Part shown: positions 34,693-44,298 of the stretch, piece after piece
Numbering within the stretch: position 1 is the first letter of the stretch
Layout: every line of letters starts with the position of its first letter
Assembly (NCBI RefSeq): GCF_026745355.1
Contig: NC_079206.1
Location: 33,486,653 to 33,550,652 of the forward strand
Reading direction: 5' to 3'
DNA: 64,000 nucleotides
Source: Beta vulgaris subsp. vulgaris
Lineage: Eukaryota > Streptophyta > Magnoliopsida > Caryophyllales > Amaranthaceae
Made by a program: the position numbers and the translations under genes
Notes under the pieces: generated by a model
Seen by the model: only the letters and a program-made list of their open reading frames with translations
Told to the model about the DNA's origin: nothing
Database searches by the model: none

Positions 34693-34765
34693 AAATTTTG
34701 CTGAAGTCCAGATTCGAACTACTGACTCATGTGAAGAAACCCAAGTGCTTCACCATCTGATCCAA
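34693..34765 (-). other. tRNA-like sequence near the 5' end of the large Helitron, antisense
   Basis: The minus strand reads GATCAGATGGTGAAGCACTT (A-box-like) and, about 20 nt later, GTAGTTCGAATCTGG (a good B box). It lies about 125-197 nt from the Helitron 5' end and is antisense to RepHel. No stable cloverleaf is evident. Confidence 0.5.
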
Positions 34766-36010
34766 CCTTCTTTGTTGATTTGTATTTCCATAAATTTATA
34801 GGTAAGGGTTTAGTTAATACTCAGTTTCAATACTTACTTCGAACGTTCCAAGCTTCCATTCATCCCCTCCATTTCCCTTTTGAAATCCACCATGAACATT
34901 AAAGTGTTCTTCCACTTCGCAATTAATGGCTTTCGAATAGTCCTTGCCTCTAATCCACTCTTATTATTGCTGTTGGAGAATACGAAGCAATCAATGGAGT
35001 TCAAAGGTCAGATTTCGGAGGGCAACATCATAAAGGTTAGATTGTTAATCTTAGCAAAATAATCACAAATTAATTCACGCACCACTCCTAAATCCTCTTA
35101 GTATTCTCATTGTACATTGAAGTTCAATTATACATTCAATTACTGCATAATTTTGTAACAGAAATATTCCCATATCTCTATATATAAAGAATAGGGTTAA
35201 TGTATGATCCTTACATTCCTGTTATTTCTCTTCAAAAAGGTATTATGTAATCTGACATTTGTTTTCTGGGATAGATTGAACTTAATTTTCCAGTTCTCTT
35301 TTGTTTATTTAATTAATTGGTTTTCTCTTCATTTTTTTTATGGGCAGAGGATTTTTGCAATTACTTACTTTGCAAGGTATTATTTTCATCTTTTCCTTTG
35401 TTTCTTTTGTAGATCAGTGTTCACAAGCTTCATTGATATTGTTAGATAGTTGTGATTGTTGTAATATGTGATTTTTTATGAGTGATGATGGAGTCAGATT
35501 GCTGGTAATTGGATGAATTGTGTGGTAGAAGTTGCTGATTTGACTGCCGGTATTATTTTGTCAAGTAGGGAGAAGGAGAAGGGGAAGGGGAGGGGGAAAT
35601 TCATATGCTGTACAAAGAAAACTTATAAGGGACAACTTAATTATAATATAATCTAGATGTTATTATGTAGTAGATCAAATAAGAGTAGAAAACATATGAC
35701 CAAGAAAATTTGTCTAAAACCATCGAAATCATTGTTCTACACAGACAACCTTCAGTTGTGCACCATTGAAATAATAGAAGTCCAAGCCTCTAGGATATAC
35801 AAAATCCTTAAATCTGAAAAATGAAAAGGTTGTTCCTTTTTAAAAATTTTATGTTCTGTCTGAAAGCCGGAAAGGGGAGTAGTCTTTGCATTCCATTGTG
35901 TGTTACAATGTTGGAGTATTGGTATCTAAAGACATGATAGGTTGGTTTCTATAGACATTGTATTTCTAGAAGGCTTTTATTATTATTACATGTCGATAGG
36001 TTACTTATCT

Positions 36011-36708
36011 CTGTTAATTGTATGCTTTTCATCTTGCATTCAATTCAATATAATTAGTTTGACCTGTGGTCTGCATGTAGTATCTGTAACTGAAATTAGA
36101 TATAAGTCGTGTTGAATTTGCATATTATGATGCTCTTGAAAAACTGAACCTCAAAAAGAACTTAATTGTTAGAAAGTTGCAGATTAGTTATCCAAAGATG
36201 GGGAAAGTGTTAAACATGCAGGGAGTGACAGCTACAAGCCTACAATTCTAATGCATATAAATGTCTCTCTTAAACATGAGAAAACGAACACTGGAGATGT
36301 ATATCCCCATGTCTAACAAAAACATGAGGTCCACCTTACAAAATGAACCTGACCAATATTGGCTAGCTGAGCATTAAGTTTTAGATAACCTCCAAATTTA
36401 TCCTATATAATATATATTCGGCCTTTTAATGAACAAAAGACAATGCACAAGCTTCTTCATTTTGTATCACTTGGGTAGTTTTATCTTTTTGGATATTACA
36501 CAGTAGCATTTGGATGACATTTCCCATCTTCTACCAGTGGCAAAATTCGAGAAAACTATTTTACATGAAGCATAGCCCATGATTTACCTGTCAATAGATA
36601 AGTGTAGAACATCTGTTAATTGTATGCTTTTCATCTTGCATTCAATTCAATATAATTAGTTTGACCTGTGGTCTGCATGTAGTATCTGTCACTGAAATTA
36701 GATATAAA
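36011..36708 (+). repeat. 96-bp direct repeat pair
   Basis: CTGTTAATTGTATGCTTTTC to TGAAATTAGATATAA occurs at 36011-36106 and again at 36613-36708 with one or two differences, spaced 602 bp. A related phrase, TTTACCTGTCAATAGATRAG, occurs at about 36583 and 37071. Confidence 0.85.
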
Positions 36709-36914
36709 TTAGATATAAGACTGCATCCGTGGAATGGTGGATTAGATCTGCATATGACATCAAAATATCATATAGCTCTGATAATGCTATCTTACTAAGT
36801 GCTTGATCGTGTTAAGCCTTATAATTAAGCTATCTTTGAGATCCTAGCACTGCCCTTCCTCTACTTTTGTGGTTATATGCATGCATTGTGTATTTGTGTA
36901 CCCCAGGTCATATT

Positions 36915-37045
36915 ACCGAGATTGTCTTTAGTGGTTATAGCTTGTGCTCATGACCTTGAGACCATGAGTTCAAGTTTCTTTAGGTGTAATTTATGGCCTT
37001 GGCCTAATGGCCCATGCCAGTTTCATCACCTAAGGAAAAAAAGCA
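36915..37045 (+). mobile_element. Possible tRNA-derived SINE
   Basis: TTAGTGGTTATAGCTTGTGC (A-box-like) is followed by GACCATGAGTTCAAGTTTC (B-box-like, GTTCAAG) 25-30 nt on, the spacing of a pol III promoter. An A-rich run (about 37036-37043) may mark the tail. No TSD found. Tentative. Confidence 0.35.
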
Positions 37046-37245
37046 TCTTTGATATCTTAGAGCCCATGCTTTACCTGTCAATAGATGAGTGTAGAAGGCT
37101 TGCTGTTAATGCAACATAATAATAAAAAATAACAATGCTGAAGAAAATAGTAGTAGTAATAATATGAATCAAACGTTGAGTGAAAACGTATAAAATTCAG
37201 CACATTACATGTTAATTCTACTCTCTTCTATTATGTTCAGTTTAC

Positions 37246-38160
37246 CTGAAAAATTCTGTTTCCTTGGTCAAATATCAGAGCACGTTGTCCACCAGGTTCT
37301 TCCTGTGGAAACAAATTATACATCCACACTTTTAAGTTGATATATAAGTATTCTACCATATCATTCAGATTTTAAAGTTTAATACTGGAAGTAAATTAAG
37401 GAGATGTTGAGCATACCTTCAAAGGACCAGGGAGGACTATTGTATATCCAAGTCAGGATCATTGTACAAAACCAAACAAAAATATAAAGTAATAGGTTCA
37501 CCAGACAACATATAGCAGAGACAGACTTGCATTGGTGTTTATGATTTAACAAACTCAGACAATAACTATGTTGGACAGATAGATGAACTAAAGATGCTTT
37601 AGCAAAGTTTATATATCTAAATCTCATGTTGCGTTACAGATTTGAGAAGTAGATACATTTGCGCCAAGATTAAGAGCCTGGATATAAGTAGACCTTATAA
37701 AAAGAGTTCCATTACAAACTGATATATATTTTTTTCTGTTTCTTCCCTTGCCTTTCTTTACCTTGGATTTTCTTGAAAGAAATAGTGAGACTCTTAGGGG
37801 CGGGTATTAGGGGTATTAACTAATTTGTTTGTCGAGCTGGAGGCTTCTGCATATTTTGATTTCTAAGATAATCTTCTTCTGGCATTCTCATATGATGTTT
37901 ATACAATTACTTGCTTAGACTTCCACATGTATTTCTAATTTTCTTCAGCCACCCATATTTGAATATCTTAAGTCCAACAATAAACTTTCCTTATGGGCAG
38001 CTTCTTTGGGAAGCTCAGCATAAACTATAATCTGTACAATCCGACACTTGAATGTCTTTCCCTTGATGAATTTGTCTTGTGCTTTCAGAGTTTTCAAACT
38101 GGGACAAAATTGTTCTTGCATTACAAAACGCCTGCCCATCTCTGGAGTGAATTTGTTCAG
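37246..38160 (-). pseudogene. Captured exon-like fragments of an unidentified gene
   Basis: On the minus strand a 57-nt open segment (37302-37246) is flanked by CAG on the 5' side and GTAAAC on the 3' side, and reads EEPGGQRALIFDQGNRIFQ. Upstream (38160-37945) is an open stretch containing MGRRFVMQEQFCPSLKTLKA and KTFKCRIVQIIVYAEL. Both look like real coding exons by composition and splice context, in antisense orientation to the Helitron genes. I do not recognise the parent gene. Helitrons commonly capture such fragments. Confidence 0.4.
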
Positions 38161-38239
38161 ATATTTTGAATATATAGTGGGCTTACTACGCCTTTAGTCC
38201 CATGGTGTCTACAGACTCTACACAATCTATTATTTGAGG

Positions 38240-38533
38240 CCCTAGTTGAACTGTGAGCCGAAATACGCCTGAGTTCTCCATATCCAGTTACTTATTAAGT
38301 AAAAATACATAAAAATACAAACTTTCATAAACACAAGCCACTAAACTACATCAAAGAGCCTAATCTAGTGAATTCTTCATTAAGAATCACATCAAGAAAA
38401 TACGCCTGAGTTCTCCATATCCAGTTACTTATTAAGTAAAAATACATAAAAATACAAACTTTCATAAACACAAGCCACTAAACTACATCAAAGAGCCTAA
38501 TCTAGTGAATTCTTCATTAAGAATCACATCAAG
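38240..38533 (+). repeat. Direct-repeat unit A, copies 1 and 2
   Basis: Copy 1 (38240-38396, 157 bp) starts CCCTAGTTGAACTGTGAGCC and ends AAGAATCACATCAAG. Copy 2 (38397-38533, 137 bp) repeats it from AATACGCCTGAG onward, directly adjacent. A third full copy lies at 40885-41041, after the Gag-like frame. Confidence 0.9.
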
Positions 38534-38649
38534 TGGTGTGGCTGCTGGGATACACCCTCGCATCACCTTCGTTTGCTGCTGCGTCGCCAAGCCTCGCCTA
38601 GCAAGTGCCTTCACTCGCATCCTCTAGCGCCAGCTTCGCCCTATTGATT

Positions 38650-38691
38650 GTTCAACTAGGGTTTTTGGATTCACTCCTGAAACAAGGTGGA
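38650..38691 (+). repeat. 42-bp inverted repeat, left arm
   Basis: GTTCAACTAGGGTTTTTGGA ... CAAGGTGGA is the exact reverse complement of 40855-40896. It overlaps the leader and the possible GTG start of the Gag-like frame. Together the arms bracket that frame and its LTR-like tail like terminal inverted repeats. Confidence 0.9.
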
Positions 38692-38704
38692 TCCTCCGCT
38701 CGAC

Positions 38705-40480
38705 ATGCTCTCGGCCATCAACTACAAGCTTGAAACCCTCATGGCTCAACACGCGACCCTCGCCACAAAAGTCACCCACCTCGAGCGTGACAATACTTTT
38801 TCACACCCACCCCCATATCAACCTCGGCGTGACGACGACCTTCGCTTAGCCGAGTTACCTGCTTTTGATGGAGACTTGGATCCCGAAGCATATTTGGAGT
38901 GGGAACAAAGGATTGAACGCCACTTTGAGCACCGAAACCTTAGTGATGGGTCTCGCTTCTCCTATGCTATCCTTAAACTCACAAAGTATGCCTCCCTTTG
39001 GTATGAGTCTACCCGAACTAGGCGTGCAAGAGAAGAAAAGCCTCCTATTGATTGTTGGTCCTCCCTAAAGACCAAGATGCGCAAACGCTTTGTGCCTCGC
39101 ACCTACCGCCAAGAGTTATTTGTGCGCCTCACTGCTTTACGTCAAGCTACTATGAGTGTCGAGCTCTACATCAAAGAATTTGAAAGATTACATATGGCAT
39201 GCGATATTAAAGAAGCAAATGAACAAAAAAATGCTCGCTTTCTTGTTGGTCTCAATAGATCCATTGCCAATCTTCTTGAATTGCAACAATACGTAACTTT
39301 TGATGATGTGTGTATTTTAGCTACTAAGATTGAACGGCAACTCCGGGAAAATCGCACACGAACTCCATGGGCTGCTACTATGCCTGCACCCACACCTTCG
39401 GCCACGCCTTCCCAACCCACGCCTGAAGTGCCGAGTGCCTCTCCAACCCCTCAAACAACCACGCCAACTCCGACAACATCTCCAACTTCTAGTGCCACTA
39501 TTCGAAGCAAGAAACCGCAATGTTTTCGTTGCCAAGGACTCGGCCATATTGCCAAGCACTGCCCTAACACAACTGTTACCACACGAGAGGAACTAGTCCT
39601 TTATTTGGCCGAAGAAGAGCACCATCCTTCTACTTCTATGGATGAGGATGAGTTTTGGTCGAATCAACCTATATGTGAACCAGAACAAGAGCATCCTTCC
39701 TTACTGATTCGTCGCTCTTTGTTATCTTCTAACTATGATGATTCTGTGGATGAGCAACGTACCAATTTATTCCATTCAAACTGCATCATCAAGGGTAAAG
39801 TTTGTCCTTTTATCATAGATAGTGGTTCATGTACTAACGTTTGTGATGTGTATATGGCTGAAGCATTAAATCTGCAAATGCGCAAGCATCCAAATCCCTA
39901 TAAACTCAGCTGGTTGAATGATGATAGCATTTGGGTACGTAAACAAGCTTTAGTCGGTTTTCGTGTAGGTGAATACATGGATCAACTTTGGTGTGATGCT
40001 TTACCAATGACTGCATGTTCATTATTATTAGGAAGACCATGGCAAAGTGATAGACATGTGATGCATAATGGGAAAACTAATGCATACTCAGTTTTAATGA
40101 GGGATAAAAGAATGATTTTGCAATCATTACCACCTAAATCTAGGCGTCCCAAGGAGAAGGAAAAGGATAACCAAGACAAAGCTCATGTGTGCATAAGTTC
40201 ATGTCATCATGAAGTTCTAAAAACTGCACAAAACAAAAAGGAAGGGAGACAACAACTTCTACAATTGCGCCAAGGTTCTAAGATGGACTTAGGAGACAAA
40301 GTATGGTTGTCACTTTCTGCTCAAAAACTTCATGTGAATCATAAGGATGGAGAGCCTATGGATGAAGGACCATTTGAAATTGTGGATAAAGTAGGCTATG
40401 AAACATTCAAAGTGCTGCTAGGAAATGGAATATGTGCAACATTTCCTTCCTGTGATTTGGTTCCATGCTTTCCAGACTAA
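38705..40480 (+). CDS. Gag-protease-integrase C-terminal fusion, non-autonomous gypsy-type
   Basis: A single uninterrupted frame, 591 aa from the ATG at 38705; upstream in frame a GTG at 38687 (encoding GTG-DPPLDM) may be a mutated original ATG. Numbering from this upstream codon: Gag capsid-like domain, about 65-220 (LPAFDGDLDPEAYLEW, LWYESTRTRR); Pro/Thr-rich linker, about 230-275; zinc knuckle CFRCQGLGHIAKHC, about 279-292; retropepsin with FIIDSGSCTNV, about 374-384, and LLLGRPW, about 425-431. It then jumps to the tail of pol, LGDKVWLSL and GPFEIVDKVGYETF, a GPY/F-type integrase end. RT, RNase H and the integrase core are missing without a frame break. It is intact although its surroundings are decayed. 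Confidence 0.75.
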   Translation: MLSAINYKLETLMAQHATLATKVTHLERDNTFSHPPPYQPRRDDDLRLAELPAFDGDLDPEAYLEWEQRIERHFEHRNLSDGSRFSYAILKLTKYASLWYESTRTRRAREEKPPIDCWSSLKTKMRKRFVPRTYRQELFVRLTALRQATMSVELYIKEFERLHMACDIKEANEQKNARFLVGLNRSIANLLELQQYVTFDDVCILATKIERQLRENRTRTPWAATMPAPTPSATPSQPTPEVPSASPTPQTTTPTPTTSPTSSATIRSKKPQCFRCQGLGHIAKHCPNTTVTTREELVLYLAEEEHHPSTSMDEDEFWSNQPICEPEQEHPSLLIRRSLLSSNYDDSVDEQRTNLFHSNCIIKGKVCPFIIDSGSCTNVCDVYMAEALNLQMRKHPNPYKLSWLNDDSIWVRKQALVGFRVGEYMDQLWCDALPMTACSLLLGRPWQSDRHVMHNGKTNAYSVLMRDKRMILQSLPPKSRRPKEKEKDNQDKAHVCISSCHHEVLKTAQNKKEGRQQLLQLRQGSKMDLGDKVWLSLSAQKLHVNHKDGEPMDEGPFEIVDKVGYETFKVLLGNGICATFPSCDLVPCFPD

Positions 40481-40504
40481 AACTTGTGGACAAGTTTTTT
40501 TTCT

Positions 40505-40854
40505 AGAGGGGGAGTTTGATATGGAAATGATAGTCATTATATAGAATTCTAGTTCTGTTAGGATTCTATGTAAATTAGGAGTCTTATTTCAGTTTTATTT
40601 TAATTAAGTGTTTAAGTTGATAAAGGAATCCTATTATATTTAGGAGTCTAATTCCTTATCAAAGTCTAATTAGGAGTCATAATAGGCGTGTGATTAGGAG
40701 TAATTATTTATCTTGATCCTTAAGATAAAGATAAATAAGTTTATTTGTTTTACTAGTTCAAGTAGGTTTAGGAAAATCTTGTACTATATAAAGGATTTTC
40801 GACCATAATGATAATTTAGAGTGATTTTGAGTTAATTATTGTTTCAGGAGAGAA
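40505..40854 (+). repeat. PPT and LTR-like tail of the Gag-fusion unit
   Basis: AGAGGGGGAGTT (40505-40516) looks like a polypurine tract and is followed by TGATATGGAAATGATAG, a plausible LTR start at 40517. TATATAAAGG at 40786-40795 would be its TATA box. No matching 5' LTR lies upstream of the frame, so the unit is incomplete or rearranged; the right limit is set where the inverted repeat starts. Confidence 0.5.
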
Positions 40855-40896
40855 TCCACCTTGTTTCAGGAGTGAATCCAAAAACCCTAGTTGAAC
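40855..40896 (+). repeat. 42-bp inverted repeat, right arm
   Basis: Exact reverse complement of 38650-38691. It overlaps the first 12 bases of repeat A copy 3 (CCCTAGTTGAAC). Confidence 0.9.
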
Positions 40897-41041
40897 TGTG
40901 AGCCGAAATACGTCTGAGTTCTCCATATCCAGTTACTTATTAAGTAAAAATACATAAAAATACAAACTTTCATAAACACAAGCCACTAAACTACATCAAA
41001 GAGCCTAATCTAGTGAATTCTTCATTAAGAATCACATCAAG
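40885..41041 (+). repeat. Direct-repeat unit A, copy 3
   Basis: 157 bp, nearly identical to 38240-38396 (GTCTGAG versus GCCTGAG near the start). With copies 1 and 2 it brackets the Gag-fusion unit, like a large target duplication or a gene-conversion tract. Confidence 0.9.
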
Positions 41042-42474
41042 GCTTAAGAGGAATAAGGAGAAGAAATTTGAATATAGATTGTTTCTTTGCCAGTCTTTGA
41101 ACACATTTATCTTATCTTATTGTGTTTTTCTATTTTCTTTAAGGTGAATATATAGTGAGAAGTGATAACTTAAAGAAGCAAATAAATATAAACAATTGGG
41201 TATTTGAGTATGTACTTATTTTTAGTTAATCCAGATTGTATGTAAGAATAATGTTTGCTTCGTACAGAACTTACTATAGGTAGGATGTAGATCCACCAAG
41301 TAAGGTTTGGCATTATGCCTTGAAGGATATGAGATCAAACCCCACTGGCCACTAGAGGTTATTTGGGGGTTTTATTTTACTAACTACAAAAGAATTAGAA
41401 TGTAAATCCTTAACATAAGGGAAGGCCAGTAAGTGGAAAAATTTTGGTTTTCTTTTCCTCTTAGTAACTCATATTATCAGGACAAACTCCTAGCGAGTGT
41501 AAATATTGGAAAGATATATCCCTTAAAATTTTCATTTGAAAGATACACCTTTTATGTTTTCTGTCCATTTTAATATTGGAAAGATTCGATATAATGCATT
41601 AGGATATAATATTACATGATACATTCAAAGCTAATATATTTATTTGGAGCTTCTGTATTATTATGCTTTTGTTTTTTTTTGTAGTCACTCCAAATAAAAA
41701 AAGAACAAGAAAATAACCTTAAAAACGATAGTTGTTGAATATAAGTATATGATCTTATTACTGTTTCTTGAGTAATTGTATTAGACACACCATGTGATGA
41801 TAGATATGTTTTAGGAGAAAGATAGAGAAATAATTAAGGGGTGCAGGGAAAGACTAAAGAGTAAAGAGTTCATATTTTATGTAATTCTCCACATTTATCA
41901 TTACACTTTTATAATTCCAAAACCTAAATGTTATGAAAATTTTCATTAGCATTTCTTTTTTCCACGAGACAATAAATAGCTCCTAGCTTCATAGGTAGGT
42001 ATAAACATGGACCATTTAGAAATTAATAATTTAGAGCCAGATTAGTGTTGGTTATTATAGAAATATTGTAATGAGTGCGACTTTTTGAATACAGGAACTT
42101 TGGGTGAATATTAAACACAACAGAAATCAACACACTTTTGGATTCATCAAAAGGTATTTCATTTCCTTGAACTAATATATTTTTTTTTTCCTTGCTAAAA
42201 TTATAGTATTGCAAGTATGTCGTATCCCACTCAACTTGCTAGAATATTAAGAACTTTGTTTGCCCAAATTTAAGTTTTGTTTGATACCTAATTAGTTTTT
42301 GTTCTTTGGTAATGCCCTAGATTATTACACGAAAAAAACATATTTGTCATTACGTAGAAAAATCATGATTAAATGACTCAATTGTTTGATTGAATGAAAA
42401 ACAATAGTTGTCATTGCGTACAAAAATGATGATTGATTAATTATATTATTTCATATTTTTCATTAATTTATCCC
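41042..42474. other. Helitron interior without a recognised gene
   Basis: AT-rich. GGTTTGGCATTATGCCTTGA and GAGATCAAACCCCAC at about 41307-41345 are loosely pol III-like. No coding region seen. Confidence 0.4.
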
Positions 42475-42969
42475 ATGTCATTTGACAGTTTCACTATGAA
42501 TAATCCCACAAAACTATTCACAATAAGTTACACGACTCTTTTAACCACTATCATCAACTGGTATGGTTTACCGCCACCACTGTACAAACAACAATATAAG
42601 GAGCGACGACAACAATATGTAGCAACCATAAAGCTGAGAACCACAGAAGACGGTCCGACAACCAAAATAAAGAGCCAAAAATCAAAAGAATTGGTAATTG
42701 CTACTGAGCATGCAGCCCAATTAGCTATATTTAAATTGAAGGAGTGCTACCAATTTGAAATAGCTGATTTCAACCTAGAGAGTGTTCGCCGTGAGAGGAA
42801 AAAACGTCGTATAGCAGATATTGAACGAGTAAAGGAAGAAATGAATTTCGAGACCTTAAAGCAAAACTATATGGATATATGCTGGGAAAACAAAGCCTTA
42901 GTTGAAGAGCTACGCAAGGCCAAGGACCTATTGGACCATCAATCTGATGCAACTTCCCAAAAACTATAA
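42475..42969 (+). CDS. Small dsRNA-binding-domain-like protein in Helitron
   Basis: 164-aa frame from the ATG at 42475 (MSFDSFTMNN), uninterrupted, upstream of and in the same direction as RepHel. Residues about 28-80 look like a double-stranded RNA-binding domain: LPPPLYKQQ, then a YVATIKL strand, a basic KIKSQKSKE loop and a helix ending ATEHAAQLAIFKLKECY. The C-terminal half (RRERKKRRIADIERVKEEM onward) is basic then coiled-coil. No such gene is standard for plant Helitrons as I know them, so it may be captured or an accessory factor. It could be a partial or spliced exon; the upstream in-frame region also stays open to 42433. Confidence 0.45.
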   Translation: MSFDSFTMNNPTKLFTISYTTLLTTIINWYGLPPPLYKQQYKERRQQYVATIKLRTTEDGPTTKIKSQKSKELVIATEHAAQLAIFKLKECYQFEIADFNLESVRRERKKRRIADIERVKEEMNFETLKQNYMDICWENKALVEELRKAKDLLDHQSDATSQKL

Positions 42970-44298
42970 AAAGCTCCAGCTTCATGAGGAATGACTTTCA
43001 TTTCCCGTTGGTTTAGGTCCAATTTTAGAGTTAGAACACAATGATCTTTCTTTAGTTTAAGTGGTTCAATTTTATTAACTTATGTATGTTAGCCTATTTA
43101 ATAAAACAAATGCAAGTTTTATATCAAAAGAACTAAACTTCTGTTAAGGAGAAACTTTGTGTATTTCTAACCGACTGGCATGAATGAAAAAGAAATCAGG
43201 TATGTATACAAAAGATCAAGCAAGACACAATAGACTACTACGACGCTTCATTCTCATACAAAGAAGAAATAGAGCCACAAATCTTAGCATGAGCCATAAT
43301 ATAACGACAAATTCAAGACCAAAGCATCTACCAATCAGGTGGACAAATGCACCTATGCCCTCAAGATTGATTGAGGTGCAAAGAGCACACCAACCTACAA
43401 CAATAACAGGTTGGTCAATCATGTATACTAAAATGGAAGATACCACATAATAACAAAATTAAATTAAAAATATGTTTGTAGGGGAGACAAGTAAAGGAAT
43501 CAATAATGAGATTGGTTCAAGTACGCTAACAAGACGACGTACAAGAACTGACAATAGAGAATCCACATCTTGTTCAAGACGTCGAGTCAATTCTCAAGTA
43601 CCACCAGATGAAACTATGATGTCTACTAATAAAACACAATCTGACAGACCCAGTCATACCCCAACGACCTCAACTAGAGGTACCTTTATTATATTATAGA
43701 TGCAATATTAAATTTACTTAAACATGTATTAACTAACTCTTTGGTTATGAAAAATGTAAAACTGTTATGTAAAACAGTGGATGCTAACACCCAACAAACA
43801 ACTACAGAACAAGGTGAAACATCAACAACACATGTACTGCTTCAAAGTAAGCCCGAACATCCTAATTTACCGTTGGCAATGACAAAAAAAATTTAAAACA
43901 ACATTTTAACCCAAGTTAAGTTCACCCATGTTTTTCTTTTCTACTTCTTAAAAGGAAAGTACACAACACCATGGAACTTTGGTGGCCCCAAACATTTCTG
44001 CCTAGATTGCGGTGCAAGGGTTTGGATAGAGGAACGAGTAAAAAGAGAGAGGGCCAAAGACCATCCGAAGTATAATATTTGCTGCCAAAAAGGAAAAGTC
44101 AAACTGCCATTGCTTAAAGAACCACCCCAGTTTTTAAAGTCGCTCCTTGACCCTAACAGTGGGACATCAATGAAATTCAAGGATTGCATTAGAGCATACA
44201 ACTCTATATTTGCATTCACATCAATGGGAGGGGAAATAAACAGGAAAATTAATCAAGGGGTCCTTATATATTCAGAATCCTTGGTCAAAACTACCATA

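Larger units (their letters stand above)
34766..37245. other. Helitron left arm without a recognised gene
   Basis: AT-rich. A short frame at 34880-35062 ends in a possible splice donor (AAG/GTTAGA at about 35035) but has no known domain. A GGGGAAGGGGAGGGGG purine run lies at about 35580-35600. A 96-bp direct repeat and a SINE-like stretch are listed separately. Confidence 0.4.
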
